Assembly: GCA_902806105.1 (NCBI GenBank)
Contig: CADCVI010000073.1
Span: 1-42,397 of the forward strand
DNA from: an uncultured Rubrobacteraceae bacterium
GTDB taxonomy: Bacteria; Actinomycetota; Rubrobacteria; Rubrobacterales; Rubrobacteraceae
Reading direction: 5' to 3'
DNA length: 42,397 nt
Of this stretch, positions 16,911 to 26,038 are shown in pieces. A program made the position numbers and the translations under genes. The notes beneath the pieces were generated by a model, which worked only from the letters and a program-made list of their open reading frames with translations, made no database searches and was not told where the DNA came from. Within the stretch, counting starts at the first letter, position 1; every line of letters starts with the position of its first letter.

Positions 16911-16916
16911 TAAGAT
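16911..16916 (+). promoter_or_regulatory. -10 element giving a leaderless start
   Basis: TAAGAT ends 7 nt before ATG 16924, with no Shine-Dalgarno in between. Confidence 0.4.
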
Positions 16917-16923
16917 ACAGACC

Positions 16924-17439
16924 ATGAAGCAGAGCATCACCGCCGTGCTTATCGGAATACTGCTGTCGCTCGGGATCGGGGTCCTGCTGATGCTCGGCAT
17001 CGTGGCGCCGGTGTTCACGCGCTTCTTCGGGCAGACGCTGACCTCTACCGCACTACCGACCGTGCTGCTGGTCTTCGCCGCCGCCTTCTCGTTCTACTTC
17101 GGCGGCATGATCGCCTCGTACAGGGCCCCGTCCCGGCGGCACCTGCACGGCACGCTTGTCGGGCTGATCTCCTTTGCCATCTCTCCGATCGTCAACCTGT
17201 TTACTTCGATCTTCGGCGGCGGCAACGACCCGTTCGCCAACCTGCGGACCCCGACGGGGATCCTGCTCTCGGCGGTTCTCTTCTCCGCCGTACTCGGTTC
17301 CTCCTACCTGGGCGCCCGCCGCGGGGAAACAATCTACTCCCACAACGCCCAGATTATCCGCCAGAGGGAGATACGCCGAAAGCGCGAGCAGGCCAGGGCA
17401 GAGGCGGCGTCGCAAGCTTCCGCCCCCGAAGGACAGTAG
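16924..17439 (+). CDS. Unknown four-helix membrane protein
   Basis: A 171-residue protein with about four hydrophobic helices: residues 5-30, 42-63, 78-95 and 112-130. A basic cytoplasmic tail (RQREIRRKREQARAEA) follows, probably helical. The short loop SYRAPSRRHLHG is positively charged, suggesting the cytoplasmic side. No family is recognised. A TAAGAT hexamer seven bases before the ATG suggests leaderless expression. The terminator at 17607 probably ends the transcript. Confidence 0.72.
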   Translation: MKQSITAVLIGILLSLGIGVLLMLGIVAPVFTRFFGQTLTSTALPTVLLVFAAAFSFYFGGMIASYRAPSRRHLHGTLVGLISFAISPIVNLFTSIFGGGNDPFANLRTPTGILLSAVLFSAVLGSSYLGARRGETIYSHNAQIIRQREIRRKREQARAEAASQASAPEGQ

Positions 17440-17803
17440 CCCGCACAGCGAGCTGACCTCGAAAGGCATTCCTCGCCCCTGCGCTTCGGGGCTCCTCTCA
17501 CGACAGGATCCAAGATCATCCACGAGCTTCGGGCTCGTGACGGACGACCCGGCTTGAGCACGGAGACCTAGACCATCGCACCGCTTCTCGGCGGGCGAAT
17601 TTCTTCACGGAAGGCAAGCCTTCCGTTTTAGTCGGCCAGCCTCCTTCCTGGTTCACCCGAGGCGGAGTTCGAGAGGGTCAGTAGCCCCGGACCGGGCACG
17701 AACCGCAGTTGTCTGGGGGACGCCTCTCATTGCGGGAACCTCGATATCGACGCTCCATGTAACTCATCTAGCCGTTTGGGGCTCTGTTTCTGGTCGGTCA
17801 GGG
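17440..17803. other. 364-bp intergenic region with stacked hairpins
   Basis: No gene is supported. It contains a 7-bp hairpin with a TTCGG loop (17521-17539, CACGAGC/GCTCGTG), a GCCCC/GGGGC stem near 17470, and the intrinsic terminator at 17607-17630. It lies between convergent genes. A small RNA cannot be excluded, but no promoter is obvious. Confidence 0.4.
17607..17630 (+). terminator. Intrinsic terminator
   Basis: ACGGAAGG-CAAG-CCTTCCGT (17607-17614 with 17619-17626) followed by TTTA. It points in the plus direction and lies 168 bp after the membrane-protein stop. Confidence 0.75.
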
Positions 17804-19840
17804 CTACAGCGAAGCGGGGTCATCGCCGGGAGAGCGGGTCTGTTGAAAGAAGCTCTCGACGTCTCGTAGGGAGCCCGTGATCGGGGCGGGGGGGAGGCTC
17901 GAGAGGACCGCCTTGCCCCAGCCCTTTCGGCGTATCCTCGGGTCCAGGAGCGCGATCACGCCGTGGTCGGTGTCGCGGCGCATGAGCCTTCCGGCCCCCT
18001 GCCTGAGCGCTACCTGCGCCCGGGGCAGGGAGACGGCGCGGAACCATTCCTTGCCCGCGCGCTCCGAGAGCCGCTTGATGACCGGATCGTCCGGGACCGG
18101 GAAGGGGACCCTGTCTATGATGACGAGGGAGACCGCCTCGCCGGGTACGTCGACCCCGGTCCAGAAGGAGCGCGTCCCCACCAGGACGCCGCCTTCCGTC
18201 TCCTTCAGCCACCGCACGAGCCGCCCCGGCGAGTCGTCACCCTGGAAGCGCACGGGGAAGGGCGGATCGAAGAGTCGCCTGTACGCCTCGACCGCCCGGC
18301 TCGTCGAGAGCAGCACCAGCGCCCTCCCCCCGGAGGCCCCGACGAGCTGCTCGGCGCGCCTCGCACCCGCCGCGGCTTCCCGGTCCCGGGCGGGGACATC
18401 CGAGGGGACATGCGAAGGGACGGGCTGTTCCTCTTCCACGTACAGGAGGCATTGGGAGGCGTAGTCGAACACCTCGGCACCGGAGTGCTCCCGCACGGCT
18501 CGCCCGTTCTTGAGGGGCTCGTCGAGGCCGAGCCTGCCCCTCGTGTACGAGAAGGAGCGGCGTTCCCCAGCCCCGGTCGCGAGCGTCGCGCTGGTCAGCA
18601 CCACACCGCCGTCCTCGAAGAGCGGAAGGAGACCTTCGCGAAACGCCTTCCCCGTGTCCACGAGCCAGGCCTTGAGCTCGGGGAGGGGCTCGCCCGTGAC
18701 CCCTCCCTTGCGGCCCCGGCGGAAAGACCGCCGCCCCTCCACCACGGCATAGGCATACTCATCCTCGGGCTCCGAGTAGAAGAACCGGAGGTCCGCCAGG
18801 AGGCGCGCGACCATGCCCTTGAGGTTGTTCGCCTCCTCCTTCGGGTCGTTTGCGAGCGCCTCCGAGACGGAGACGAGAGCGTCCTTGAGCGTCCCGTAAG
18901 ACCCGGGCGCCGCATTCTCGCTCCCGAGCTTGCCGGCCCCCTCCAGCTCGGCGAAGAAGAGCTCGGCGGCCATCTCGGCGCGGTCGGCGGGGGCCACCGC
19001 CCCCTCGGACTTCTTTTTTGCCTGGCGCATCGCGTAGCGTACCCGCCCGTAGGAGACGCGCGCGCCAAGGGCCTCCGACATGACGCCTTCGAGCAGGTGG
19101 GCCTCGTCGATGATGAGGTGCCGGCCCTCGGTGTCGAAGATGTTCCCGCCGGAGGCTACGTTCGCCATGAGGAGGGCGTGGTTGACGATCACGAGGTCCG
19201 CGTCCTGGGCCTTCTCCCGGTGGGCGTAGTAGAAGCAGCCGTCGCGGAAGCGGCACCCCTTCGGGGCGCAGTCCTCGCCGTCCGAGGCGACCTCCAGCCA
19301 TGCCCACGCGGGCATCGGGAAGGTCAGGTCCTCCCTGTCGCCGGTCTCCGTCTCCACCGCCCAGCGTTCGAGGCCCGAGCCGAGCTTCGAGTCGAAGAGC
19401 GTGCCCTCCCTCAGGGTCTCCTCGTGCCGCTGCCCGCACAGAAAGTTGCGCCGGCCCTTCATGAACGCGTAGCTTATGCCTTCTTCTCCGGGCTGGCCGA
19501 GCAGGGCGCTCGCGGCTGCCGAGACGACGGGCACGTCCTCCGCGAGAAGCTGGTTCTGGAGGGCCAGCGTGGCGGTCGAGACCAGGACCTTCTCCCCGGC
19601 GCGTAGTGCGCGGAGTATGGCCGGGGCCAGATAAGAAGCGCTCTTGCCGGTCCCGGTCGGGGCATCCGCCAGCAAGACCCCCCGCTCCCGCAGGGTGCCC
19701 TCCACGGCCCCCGCCATCTCGACCTGTTCGGGACGGTACTTGTATTCCGGCTTGCGGGCGGCCAGGGGACCGTCCGGGGCGAAGATACCGTGGGGTGAGC
19801 CTGCGCCGCCTCTCCCCTTATGTCCTCCTCGCGCTCGCAT
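17804..19840 (-). CDS. dinG: DinG/XPD-type iron-sulfur DNA helicase
   Basis: A 678-residue superfamily 2 helicase. Walker A APTGTGKS is at 60-67 and DEAH at 245-248. Four cysteines lie between them (C135, C191, C196, C202), the spacing of the 4Fe-4S cluster of DinG and XPD. Later motifs include VGTRSFWTGVDVPG and the arginine-containing QGAGRLMRR. Such helicases unwind 5' to 3', including R-loops and forked DNA after damage. There is no N-terminal exonuclease domain as in Firmicute DinG. The ATG at 19840 has a GATAAT 11 nt upstream (19852-19857). It may be cotranscribed with the gene upstream at 20650, but 204 bp separate them. Confidence 0.93.
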   Translation of the reverse strand: MRARGGHKGRGGAGSPHGIFAPDGPLAARKPEYKYRPEQVEMAGAVEGTLRERGVLLADAPTGTGKSASYLAPAILRALRAGEKVLVSTATLALQNQLLAEDVPVVSAAASALLGQPGEEGISYAFMKGRRNFLCGQRHEETLREGTLFDSKLGSGLERWAVETETGDREDLTFPMPAWAWLEVASDGEDCAPKGCRFRDGCFYYAHREKAQDADLVIVNHALLMANVASGGNIFDTEGRHLIIDEAHLLEGVMSEALGARVSYGRVRYAMRQAKKKSEGAVAPADRAEMAAELFFAELEGAGKLGSENAAPGSYGTLKDALVSVSEALANDPKEEANNLKGMVARLLADLRFFYSEPEDEYAYAVVEGRRSFRRGRKGGVTGEPLPELKAWLVDTGKAFREGLLPLFEDGGVVLTSATLATGAGERRSFSYTRGRLGLDEPLKNGRAVREHSGAEVFDYASQCLLYVEEEQPVPSHVPSDVPARDREAAAGARRAEQLVGASGGRALVLLSTSRAVEAYRRLFDPPFPVRFQGDDSPGRLVRWLKETEGGVLVGTRSFWTGVDVPGEAVSLVIIDRVPFPVPDDPVIKRLSERAGKEWFRAVSLPRAQVALRQGAGRLMRRDTDHGVIALLDPRIRRKGWGKAVLSSLPPAPITGSLRDVESFFQQTRSPGDDPASL

Positions 19841-20044
19841 GCCCAGACGAGATTATCCTCGCCCTGCTCTAAATTGCGAGCCCGGTTTTACATGTCCGCG
19901 TAGCAGGGGCAGATTTTGCAGTCGATAGACCGGTTTTTCCGACGCTCGGATCGCTCGCAGGGTCCGCCGGTGCTCGCCTGGGATGTAGCGGGTCCCGGTT
20001 CCGGCACGACCTCATGGGTGGTGAACGAGTTGCTCGGGATGCTA

Positions 20045-20650
20045 CTAGGACGGGCCATCCTCAGGGACCTCGTTCATGCCCAGGAGATCCCGCTCGACGG
20101 CGGGCAGGAGCCCGTGGCCGTGGGCGAGCCAGGTTACGCCGGCGAGAAACGAACGGGCCCGGTCGGTCTCCGGGCACACCTGCTTCAGGAGGCGCCAGAA
20201 GGAGGGCGAGTGGTCGGGGTGGAAGGCGTGCGCGAGCTCGTGCGCGACCACGGCCTCCAGGACCCACGGGGGCATGCTCCTGAGGGCGGCGTTCAGCCTG
20301 ATCGTGTCGGTGCGAGGGCTGTAGCTGCCCCAGCGCGAGCGCTGGGTCGTCACGAAGAGCACTCGCCCCACGGACGGGGGCTCCGGGAATCGCCCGGCGA
20401 CCCGCCGGGATAGCGCGAGCGCGTCACCCTCCTCGTTGACCCTGCTCGCGTGGGCGCGGCGCAGGAGCTTGCGCGCCAGATCTTCTACGACGGGCGCGAG
20501 GTCGCCCTCCCGCATCCCAGGCGGCGCGCTCACCCGGAGCACAGAGCCCCTGAGGCGCGCGTTGACGTTCTTCACGCGCCCCTTGCGCTCGACGATGAGG
20601 GTGAGGGCCGTCCCGTCCACGACGAGCGTGCTTTCTCGCGCTTTTCCCAT
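20045..20650 (-). CDS. YgjP/SprT-like zinc metallopeptidase (DUF45)
   Basis: A 201-residue protein with the zinc site HELAH (137-141) and third ligand H147 in HSPSFW, plus the family segment RWGSYSPRTDTIRLNAALR. DUF45/YgjP proteins are predicted metal-dependent hydrolases or peptidases; the E. coli member has been linked to nucleotide pools, but the role is unsettled. No signal peptide is present. The ATG 20650 is preceded at six bases by TACACT, implying a leaderless message divergent from the cupin gene. Confidence 0.87.
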   Translation of the reverse strand: MGKARESTLVVDGTALTLIVERKGRVKNVNARLRGSVLRVSAPPGMREGDLAPVVEDLARKLLRRAHASRVNEEGDALALSRRVAGRFPEPPSVGRVLFVTTQRSRWGSYSPRTDTIRLNAALRSMPPWVLEAVVAHELAHAFHPDHSPSFWRLLKQVCPETDRARSFLAGVTWLAHGHGLLPAVERDLLGMNEVPEDGPS

Positions 20651-20656
20651 CCGAGC

Positions 20657-20662
20657 AGTGTA
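20657..20662 (-). promoter_or_regulatory. -10 element giving a leaderless YgjP-like start
   Basis: TACACT on the minus strand ends 6 nt before the ATG at 20650. The second fur gene uses exactly the same hexamer and gap. Confidence 0.45.
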
Positions 20663-20746
20663 GCGCCGATCTCCAGGCCGACGGCCCGATCATTTGTTTT
20701 CTAGCGGCGAACGCGTCGCGTCTTCCGGGAGAGCCGGTGTAACCGC

Positions 20747-21325
20747 GTGGACCTGGCCGTAAAATATGAGGCAAGCGTGGCGGGGAGCGGGCCGGTTCGG
20801 CTGCTTGTTGTCGGCCGCGGGAGAGACCGGAGGAGGTACGGGGTGACCGAGGAGCAGCGTTTCGTCGTCAGGGCTCGGGAGGTACGGGAGGGCGAGGCCC
20901 GGTTCTCGCATCCGTGGAACCCGGACTCGGAACTCTACGGCACGCGCATGAGCGCGCTAGTCGGGCTCTCGCGGCTGGGGATCAGCCGGGTGCGGGTGCC
21001 GGCCGGCAAGGAATCGTTCGTCTACCACTCCCACCATCGGGAGGAGGAGTGGATCTACGTCCTCTCCGGCCGCGGTATGGCCGAGGTGGACGGGGAAGAG
21101 TTCGAGGTCGCCGCCGGGGACTTTATGGGGTTTCCAGCGCCGCAGGCCGCCCATCACCTGCGCAACCCCTACGACGAAGACCTCGTCTACCTGATGGGCG
21201 GCGAGGCCCTCGACGTCGACATAGCCGACTTCCCGCGCCTGGGGAAGCGCATGGTGCGGCGGGGGATGGACGTCGAGATCTACGACGTCTCCGACGCCAG
21301 AGGTTTCGGGCCGCTCGACGCGTAG
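20747..21325 (+). CDS. Cupin-domain protein
   Basis: A 192-residue protein with a central cupin beta-barrel. Motif 1 is visible as HSHHREEEWIYVLSGRG (metal ligands His, His, Glu), and motif 2 as GDFMGFPAPQAAHHLRN. This fits a small single-barrel metal-binding cupin such as those near sugar-isomerase or dioxygenase enzymes. The N-terminal 70 residues are unassigned. GTG 20747 is the first start of the frame; the ribosome site is weak (GGGAGAG 13 nt upstream). Its substrate is unknown. Confidence 0.85.
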   Translation: MDLAVKYEASVAGSGPVRLLVVGRGRDRRRYGVTEEQRFVVRAREVREGEARFSHPWNPDSELYGTRMSALVGLSRLGISRVRVPAGKESFVYHSHHREEEWIYVLSGRGMAEVDGEEFEVAAGDFMGFPAPQAAHHLRNPYDEDLVYLMGGEALDVDIADFPRLGKRMVRRGMDVEIYDVSDARGFGPLDA

Positions 21326-21540
21326 CTCAGCCCACTCGCGTTCCGGGGGAGATGCGCGGGCCGCATCCGGGCTAGCGGTCTCCCGTGGCCTCCGACCGAT
21401 CCCGGCGCGGCCAACGTTCTCGTCGAGTCCCGTGGTGCTGGCGCCGAGCCCGTTCTAGCGGCGTGACGCCTTGCGCTCCGGCCTGTCGCCCGGATATTGC
21501 GCACGCACCCCTCCCCTTCTGGGACGGCGGAGCGCCGCTG

Positions 21541-23508
21541 CTACCTGGCTTGCACCCCGAGTATGAGGCGTCCCTGGGCGTCCATGCGGGCGTTCGGCCT
21601 GCGCCTGGGGTCGTGGATCTCGGACGGGTCGTCCCCGGTCCCGATGAGGTACACCCTCGGTTCCTCGACGCCCTCCGTCGGGTCCGCGACGTAGCGGCGC
21701 CAGGCCATCTCGCTCCAGACGAACGTGACGACCGGCTTGCCGGCGGATCCATCGTCGTTGCCGACGTGGACCTTGGGGAGCCCGAGGGCCTTCGAGATGG
21801 AGGCGACCGTCCGCGTGTGCTCGCTCTCGTTGAAGGTCGAGATCCCTCCGCGAAGCCGCTGCTCCGGAGAGGAGGCCTGCTCGATCGCCTCGTGCGCCTC
21901 CTCGAGCTCTCGTTCCCGCCTCTTGCGCGCCTCCACGGCCTCCGCGAGACGCCGCTCCAGGTCCGCGGCCCGCTCCTCCGCGAGGAGCCGCGCCGCGTCG
22001 GACTCCCTCAGGCGCGTCACGAGCCCGTCATCGAAGATCTGCTCCTCGGGCGCCTCCTTCCGCTCTTCCCCGGACCTCGCTGTCTCCAGGGCCTCGCGTA
22101 GCTCCGCCGTTACGGTCCCCTGCTCCTCCAGGGCCTCGCGTAGCTCGGCGAGCCGGTCTTCCAGCCGCGCCCGCTCCTCCGAGTGAGCGAGGTCGCGACG
22201 AGCCAGCTCCTCCTCGGCTGCCTTCTTCTCCGCGGCCCTCTCCTTTTCGAGCGCTGCGAGGCGTTCGCCGTAGACGCGGGCCTCGGACTCCTGGCGCGTC
22301 TTCAAGCCCTCTGCCTTCTCCTCCAAGCTGGCCCGCTCTGATCTGCGCTTCTCGTCCTGGCCGCTGAGGCCCTCTTCGAGCCTGCGCCGCGCCCCGGCAA
22401 GCTCCCTGGCGTGGCTCTCCTTCAGGGAGCGTATGTCCGCCTCTCTCTGGGCCTTGAGCGCCTCGGCGCGTTGCTCGCCGGCCTCCTTCTCCTCCGTCAG
22501 CCGTTGCGCGTGCGTCCGCCGGAGCTCCCGCTCCCGGGTCTCGGCGAGGCTCTTGACCTCCCGGACCTCCTTCCTGCGCCGCTCCTCCGCCGCCATCGCC
22601 ACGGACTCAAGCTCCAGCCTCAGCCCCTCCACCTCGGCCCTGCGGCCCTCGATCTCCGCCCGGAGCTGCTTCTGTATGTCGAGCTCGCGGCCCGCCGCCG
22701 CGCTCCTGAGCGCGTGTAGCTCGGCCCTGTGGCGCTCCCTCTCCCCGCTCCGCTCCTCGTCCAGGCTCCGGCCGAGCTCCTCGCGCAGGGAGCGTTCGAG
22801 CTCTATCTTCTCGCTCTCGGCCTTCTTCCCGATCTCCTCCAGCTGCGCCCGGTGCGCCTTCTTCAGAGAGTCCGTCTCGTCTCGATGCTCCCGCGTGAGG
22901 CCGTCCATCTCGTCGGCGTAGCTTTTCTGGAGGGCGCGTATCTCCTGCACCCTCCCTGACTCCAGGCCCTCGACCTCGGCCCTGTGGCGCTCCTCGAGGT
23001 CGCGGTAGCCCGCCCTGAGCTTCTCCTCCCACCGCTCGGCCGCGTTCTTGAGCTCCTCGACCTCGGCCTTGTGGCGCTCCTCCATCGCCGTCCGCTCCTT
23101 GCGGAACTCCTCCCGCAACGCCCCGACCTTCCCCTCCGACGAGACGGCCTCGATATCCGCTCGGCGCTGCCCCTCCAGCTCCTCTCTGAGCTCGGCCATC
23201 CCCGAGATGTGCTCGTTGCGTAGGCGCAGCTGTTCGTCGGCGTACTCGCGCCTGAGGTCGCTCAGCTCGTCGCGCAGGGAGAGGTTGTCGGCGCGCGCGG
23301 CCTCCAGCTCCTCCCTCAAACGGCTGTCCTCGTCCAGGGAGTCGCCGCGGGCCGAGACCTCCTCCTGCGCCTTGCGAAGCGCAGACGAGGCGTGGTCCAG
23401 GTCGCGGCGCAGGTCGGCGACCTCGGCCTCGAGGCTCTCTATCAGGGCGTCCGCCGCCTGCATCTGCTCTTCGAGTTCTCGTGCCGGGTCTACGTGTTCC
23501 TCGCTCAA
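21541..23508 (-). CDS. Large coiled-coil protein with a small C-terminal domain
   Basis: A 655-residue soluble protein. Residues from about 8 to 540 are almost continuous heptad-rich coiled coil (very high Glu, Arg, Leu, Ala), broken by a few Gly/Ser hinges. The last 100 residues form a distinct globular segment with the pattern HTRTVASISKALGLPKVHVG, VVTFVWSEMAWRRYVAD and PRVYLIGTGDDPSEI. I do not recognise that segment. No membrane helix or nucleotide-binding motif is seen, so it is not an SMC ATPase. It starts at TTG 23508 after GGGCGGAG and lies 108 bp downstream of fur on the same strand. It may be a scaffold or cytoskeletal filament; this is inference. Confidence 0.75.
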   Translation of the reverse strand: MSEEHVDPARELEEQMQAADALIESLEAEVADLRRDLDHASSALRKAQEEVSARGDSLDEDSRLREELEAARADNLSLRDELSDLRREYADEQLRLRNEHISGMAELREELEGQRRADIEAVSSEGKVGALREEFRKERTAMEERHKAEVEELKNAAERWEEKLRAGYRDLEERHRAEVEGLESGRVQEIRALQKSYADEMDGLTREHRDETDSLKKAHRAQLEEIGKKAESEKIELERSLREELGRSLDEERSGERERHRAELHALRSAAAGRELDIQKQLRAEIEGRRAEVEGLRLELESVAMAAEERRRKEVREVKSLAETRERELRRTHAQRLTEEKEAGEQRAEALKAQREADIRSLKESHARELAGARRRLEEGLSGQDEKRRSERASLEEKAEGLKTRQESEARVYGERLAALEKERAAEKKAAEEELARRDLAHSEERARLEDRLAELREALEEQGTVTAELREALETARSGEERKEAPEEQIFDDGLVTRLRESDAARLLAEERAADLERRLAEAVEARKRRERELEEAHEAIEQASSPEQRLRGGISTFNESEHTRTVASISKALGLPKVHVGNDDGSAGKPVVTFVWSEMAWRRYVADPTEGVEEPRVYLIGTGDDPSEIHDPRRRPNARMDAQGRLILGVQAR

Positions 23509-23616
23509 GCCGCTCCGCCCCCGCTCAACCGCAGATGTCTATGTCCGTCGTTGGGCAACATCGCGGATCAGGTTAAACGCTCCGTGGTTTCGGGTAAAGT
23601 GCCGCGGCCCGGGCCG

Positions 23617-24048
23617 CTATGCCCTGGTGCGGCAGGAGGGGCACACGCCTTCTATGACGAGCGTGGTCTCCGTGACTTCGTACGGGGTGTTCTCGCGCAC
23701 GGCCTCGTGGACGCCCGAGAGGTCGACCCCCGGTATCTCCTCGACCGCCCCGCATCTCGTGCAGCGTATGTCGTGGTGAGGCTCGGTGTTGAGGTCGTAA
23801 CGGACCGGCGACTCGGACCAGCGCTTCGCGCCGATCAGGCCGATCTCCTCCAAGACCGACAGCGCCTGGTACACGGTCCCGAGCGCCACCTTCGGGTTCT
23901 TCTTCTTGACCGCCAGGTACAACTCTTCCGCCGAAGGGTGGCCCTTGTACTCCTTCAGGGCGTCGAGTACGGCGCGCCGCTGGCTGGTCAGGGTGTATCC
24001 CGACCGCCGAAACTTCTCGCGGACATCGCGCTCCGCCACTCCGATCAT
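23617..24048 (-). CDS. Fur-family metalloregulator (first copy)
   Basis: About 143 residues. It has an N-terminal winged helix (YTLTSQRRAVLDALKEYKGHPSAEELY) and a C-terminal dimerisation domain with HHDIRCTRC and CPSC, the two CxxC zinc pairs. Fur/PerR/Zur proteins repress genes when loaded with iron, manganese, peroxide-sensitive iron or zinc. I choose ATG 24048, ten bases after GGGAG; GTG 24057 is also possible. It is divergent from sppA across 74 bp, and the coiled-coil gene follows. Which metal it senses is not clear. Confidence 0.9.
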   Translation of the reverse strand: MIGVAERDVREKFRRSGYTLTSQRRAVLDALKEYKGHPSAEELYLAVKKKNPKVALGTVYQALSVLEEIGLIGAKRWSESPVRYDLNTEPHHDIRCTRCGAVEEIPGVDLSGVHEAVRENTPYEVTETTLVIEGVCPSCRTRA

Positions 24049-24118
24049 CCGTGCCACGCTCCCGCATCAATAACCATTCCTGAAAAAGTCTATCACAATG
24101 CCCCCGGAGTTCCGGGTG

Positions 24119-24124
24119 TAGATT
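24119..24124 (+). promoter_or_regulatory. -10 element giving a leaderless sppA start
   Basis: TAGATT ends 7 nt before ATG 24132, with no Shine-Dalgarno sequence. Confidence 0.4.
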
Positions 24125-24131
24125 AAGCTGC

Positions 24132-25817
24132 ATGAGCATCCTCTTGAACGCCGTCGTCAACCTCTATCGCCTCCTGAGAAACGCGCTCGTGCGCGCCTTC
24201 AGACGGCCGCCGGACCTGGTCTGGATCTCCGTCTCCGGCGGCCTCCCCGAGTTCGAGCCGGGGCGGCGCGGGCTGTTGCGCCGCCGCCTCGCGCCCGGCT
24301 CATCCGGCCCGAGCCTCGAAGCCCTCAGATCCCGCCTGGACCGTATCCTCGCGGACGGCCGCCCGGCGGGGGTTATCCTCCGCGTCGAGAACCTCGATGC
24401 GGGATGGGCCTCCCTGGAGGAGCTGCGCCGCGAGATCGAACGGTTCAGGGGGCGGGGCAAGAAGGTGGTCGCCTACCTCATCGACCCGGGCACCCGCGAC
24501 TACTACCTCGCCTCGGCGGCCGACGAGATCCTCGCTACCCCGCTCTCGACCCTGAACGTCGTGGGCATCAGCGCACGGGTCAACTTCCTGAAGGACGCCC
24601 TCTCGCGCGTCGGCCTGCGCACGGAGGTCGTCGCCGTCTCGCCCTACAAGAGCGCCGGGGACACCCTGGCCCGCTCGGACTTCTCCGAGGAGTCCCGCGA
24701 GCAGGTCGAGCGGCTCCTCGACCGGAGGTTCGGCTCGCTTGTAGCCGCGATCTCGACCGGGCGCAAGGTCTCCCCCGAGCAAGCCCGGAAGCTCATAAAC
24801 GCCGCGCCCTACACCGCCGCTGCCGCCGAGGCCGAGGGCCTCCTCGACGGAGTGGCCTACGAGGACGAGCTGGCCGGGAGGCTCGGGGAGGGGGGGAGAC
24901 GCGCGAGGCTCGCCGAGTGGTCCGTCGCCCGCCGCGCCCTCCGCGTGCCGTACCGGAGGAGATCCAGAAAGGCAGTGGCTCTCGTCCGGGTGGAGGGGGC
25001 GATCACGCGGGGAAGCAGCCGCAAGCTCCCGGTGCCGCTGCCGCTCATAGGAAAGGAGCAGGCCGGGAGCGATTCCGTCGCGGCGGCGCTGCGCGTCGCG
25101 GAGCGAAACAAACGGGTGGGGTCGGTCCTGCTGTACGTCGACTCCCCCGGCGGCGACGCGCTCGCTTCGGACCTGATCTGGCGGGAGGTCGAACGCCTCG
25201 GGCACAAGAAGCCCGTCGTCGTCCTGATGGGCAACGCCGCCGCCTCCGGCGGGTACTACGTCTCCGCCCCGGCGAAGTACATAGTCGCGCGCGAGAACAC
25301 CGTCACCGGTTCCATCGGCGTGATCCTCACCCGCCCCGTCGCCACGCGCCTCCTCGGCAACCTCGGCGTCAACCCTGTCTCCGTCGAGCGCGGCGCCCGC
25401 GCGAACCTCCTCGACCCGCGACACGAGCCCACCGCCGACGAACTCTCCGTCCTGCGCACACAGCTCACCGGGGTCTACGGCGCCTTCAAGGACCGCGTTG
25501 TAGAAGGGCGCGGCCTGAACCCCGCCGCGCTCGAAGAGCTCGCCGGGGGCCGCGTCTGGACGGGCGCCGAGGCGCTCGAAAAGGGGCTCGTCGACGAGAT
25601 CGGCGGCTTCCGCACTGCGCTAGAGAAAGCGGAGGGTTTCGCCGGAGCGGGCGGCGGCGAGGATACGCTACTCAAGATCACGGTCCCGAAAAACTCACGC
25701 CCGTCCCCCGGTGAGCCCGTACGGGAGGCCGTGGACGCGGTGACGGGCGCCTTCGCCGATCTGAAGACGCCCCGTACCTGGGCGCTCGCCCCGTACGATT
25801 TGGGAGACGACCGGTAG
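24132..25817 (+). CDS. sppA: Signal peptide peptidase SppA, long (tandem S49) form
   Basis: A 561-residue protein with two S49 domains, as in the E. coli 67K protease. The catalytic lysine is K173 in SPYKSAGD and the nucleophile is S372 in AASGGYYVSAPA. Their spacing of 199 residues matches the E. coli K209/S409 pair. The second domain also shows YVDSPGGDA and TVTGSIGVI. SppA digests cleaved signal peptides in the membrane. The N-terminal 25 residues are basic-hydrophobic and may anchor it. Start at ATG 24132, probably leaderless. It is divergent from fur. Confidence 0.94.
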   Translation: MSILLNAVVNLYRLLRNALVRAFRRPPDLVWISVSGGLPEFEPGRRGLLRRRLAPGSSGPSLEALRSRLDRILADGRPAGVILRVENLDAGWASLEELRREIERFRGRGKKVVAYLIDPGTRDYYLASAADEILATPLSTLNVVGISARVNFLKDALSRVGLRTEVVAVSPYKSAGDTLARSDFSEESREQVERLLDRRFGSLVAAISTGRKVSPEQARKLINAAPYTAAAAEAEGLLDGVAYEDELAGRLGEGGRRARLAEWSVARRALRVPYRRRSRKAVALVRVEGAITRGSSRKLPVPLPLIGKEQAGSDSVAAALRVAERNKRVGSVLLYVDSPGGDALASDLIWREVERLGHKKPVVVLMGNAAASGGYYVSAPAKYIVARENTVTGSIGVILTRPVATRLLGNLGVNPVSVERGARANLLDPRHEPTADELSVLRTQLTGVYGAFKDRVVEGRGLNPAALEELAGGRVWTGAEALEKGLVDEIGGFRTALEKAEGFAGAGGGEDTLLKITVPKNSRPSPGEPVREAVDAVTGAFADLKTPRTWALAPYDLGDDR

Positions 25818-25824
25818 CGGCTGG

Positions 25825-25896
25825 TAGTATCTGCACGTGCGGAAAGCTTATGAGAGGCGAAGAGGTTGCGTGATCCCGGACCGGCGGTACTCTTGA
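25825..25896 (+). other. Possible leaderless 19-codon leader ORF upstream of the Fsr-like gene
   Basis: TAGTAT (25825-25830) ends 6 nt before GTG 25837, which opens a 19-codon frame VRKAYERRRGCVIPDRRYS ending with TGA at 25894. It is rich in Arg. The gap to the MFS start at 26039 is 142 nt and has no other gene. The element layout matches the leaderless genes nearby, but so short a frame may be chance. Confidence 0.25.
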
Positions 25897-26038
25897 ACTG
25901 GACAACCCCCGGGACGAGCCGGATACACTGCCGCCGCATCTTCACGGCCACCCTCCGGCCTGTCGCGCCCGGGTCGCGGATCGTCCCTGGCGGGCTCGGC
26001 GTCCTGGATGCCAGCGCTCGCGAGCACCCGGTGCGACC

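Noticed and set aside
17440..17606. Small RNA gene in the hairpin-rich spacer
   Set aside because: Hairpins are real, but no promoter or known RNA family pattern supports a separate transcript.
17963..19606. 547-codon plus-strand frame opposite the DinG-type helicase
   Set aside because: No recognisable domain, His/Arg/Glu-rich composition, and the opposite strand has Walker and Fe-S motifs.
22411..23223. Several plus-strand frames opposite the coiled-coil gene
   Set aside because: Leu/Arg/Ser-rich shadows produced by the Glu/Arg/Leu codon bias of the heptads.
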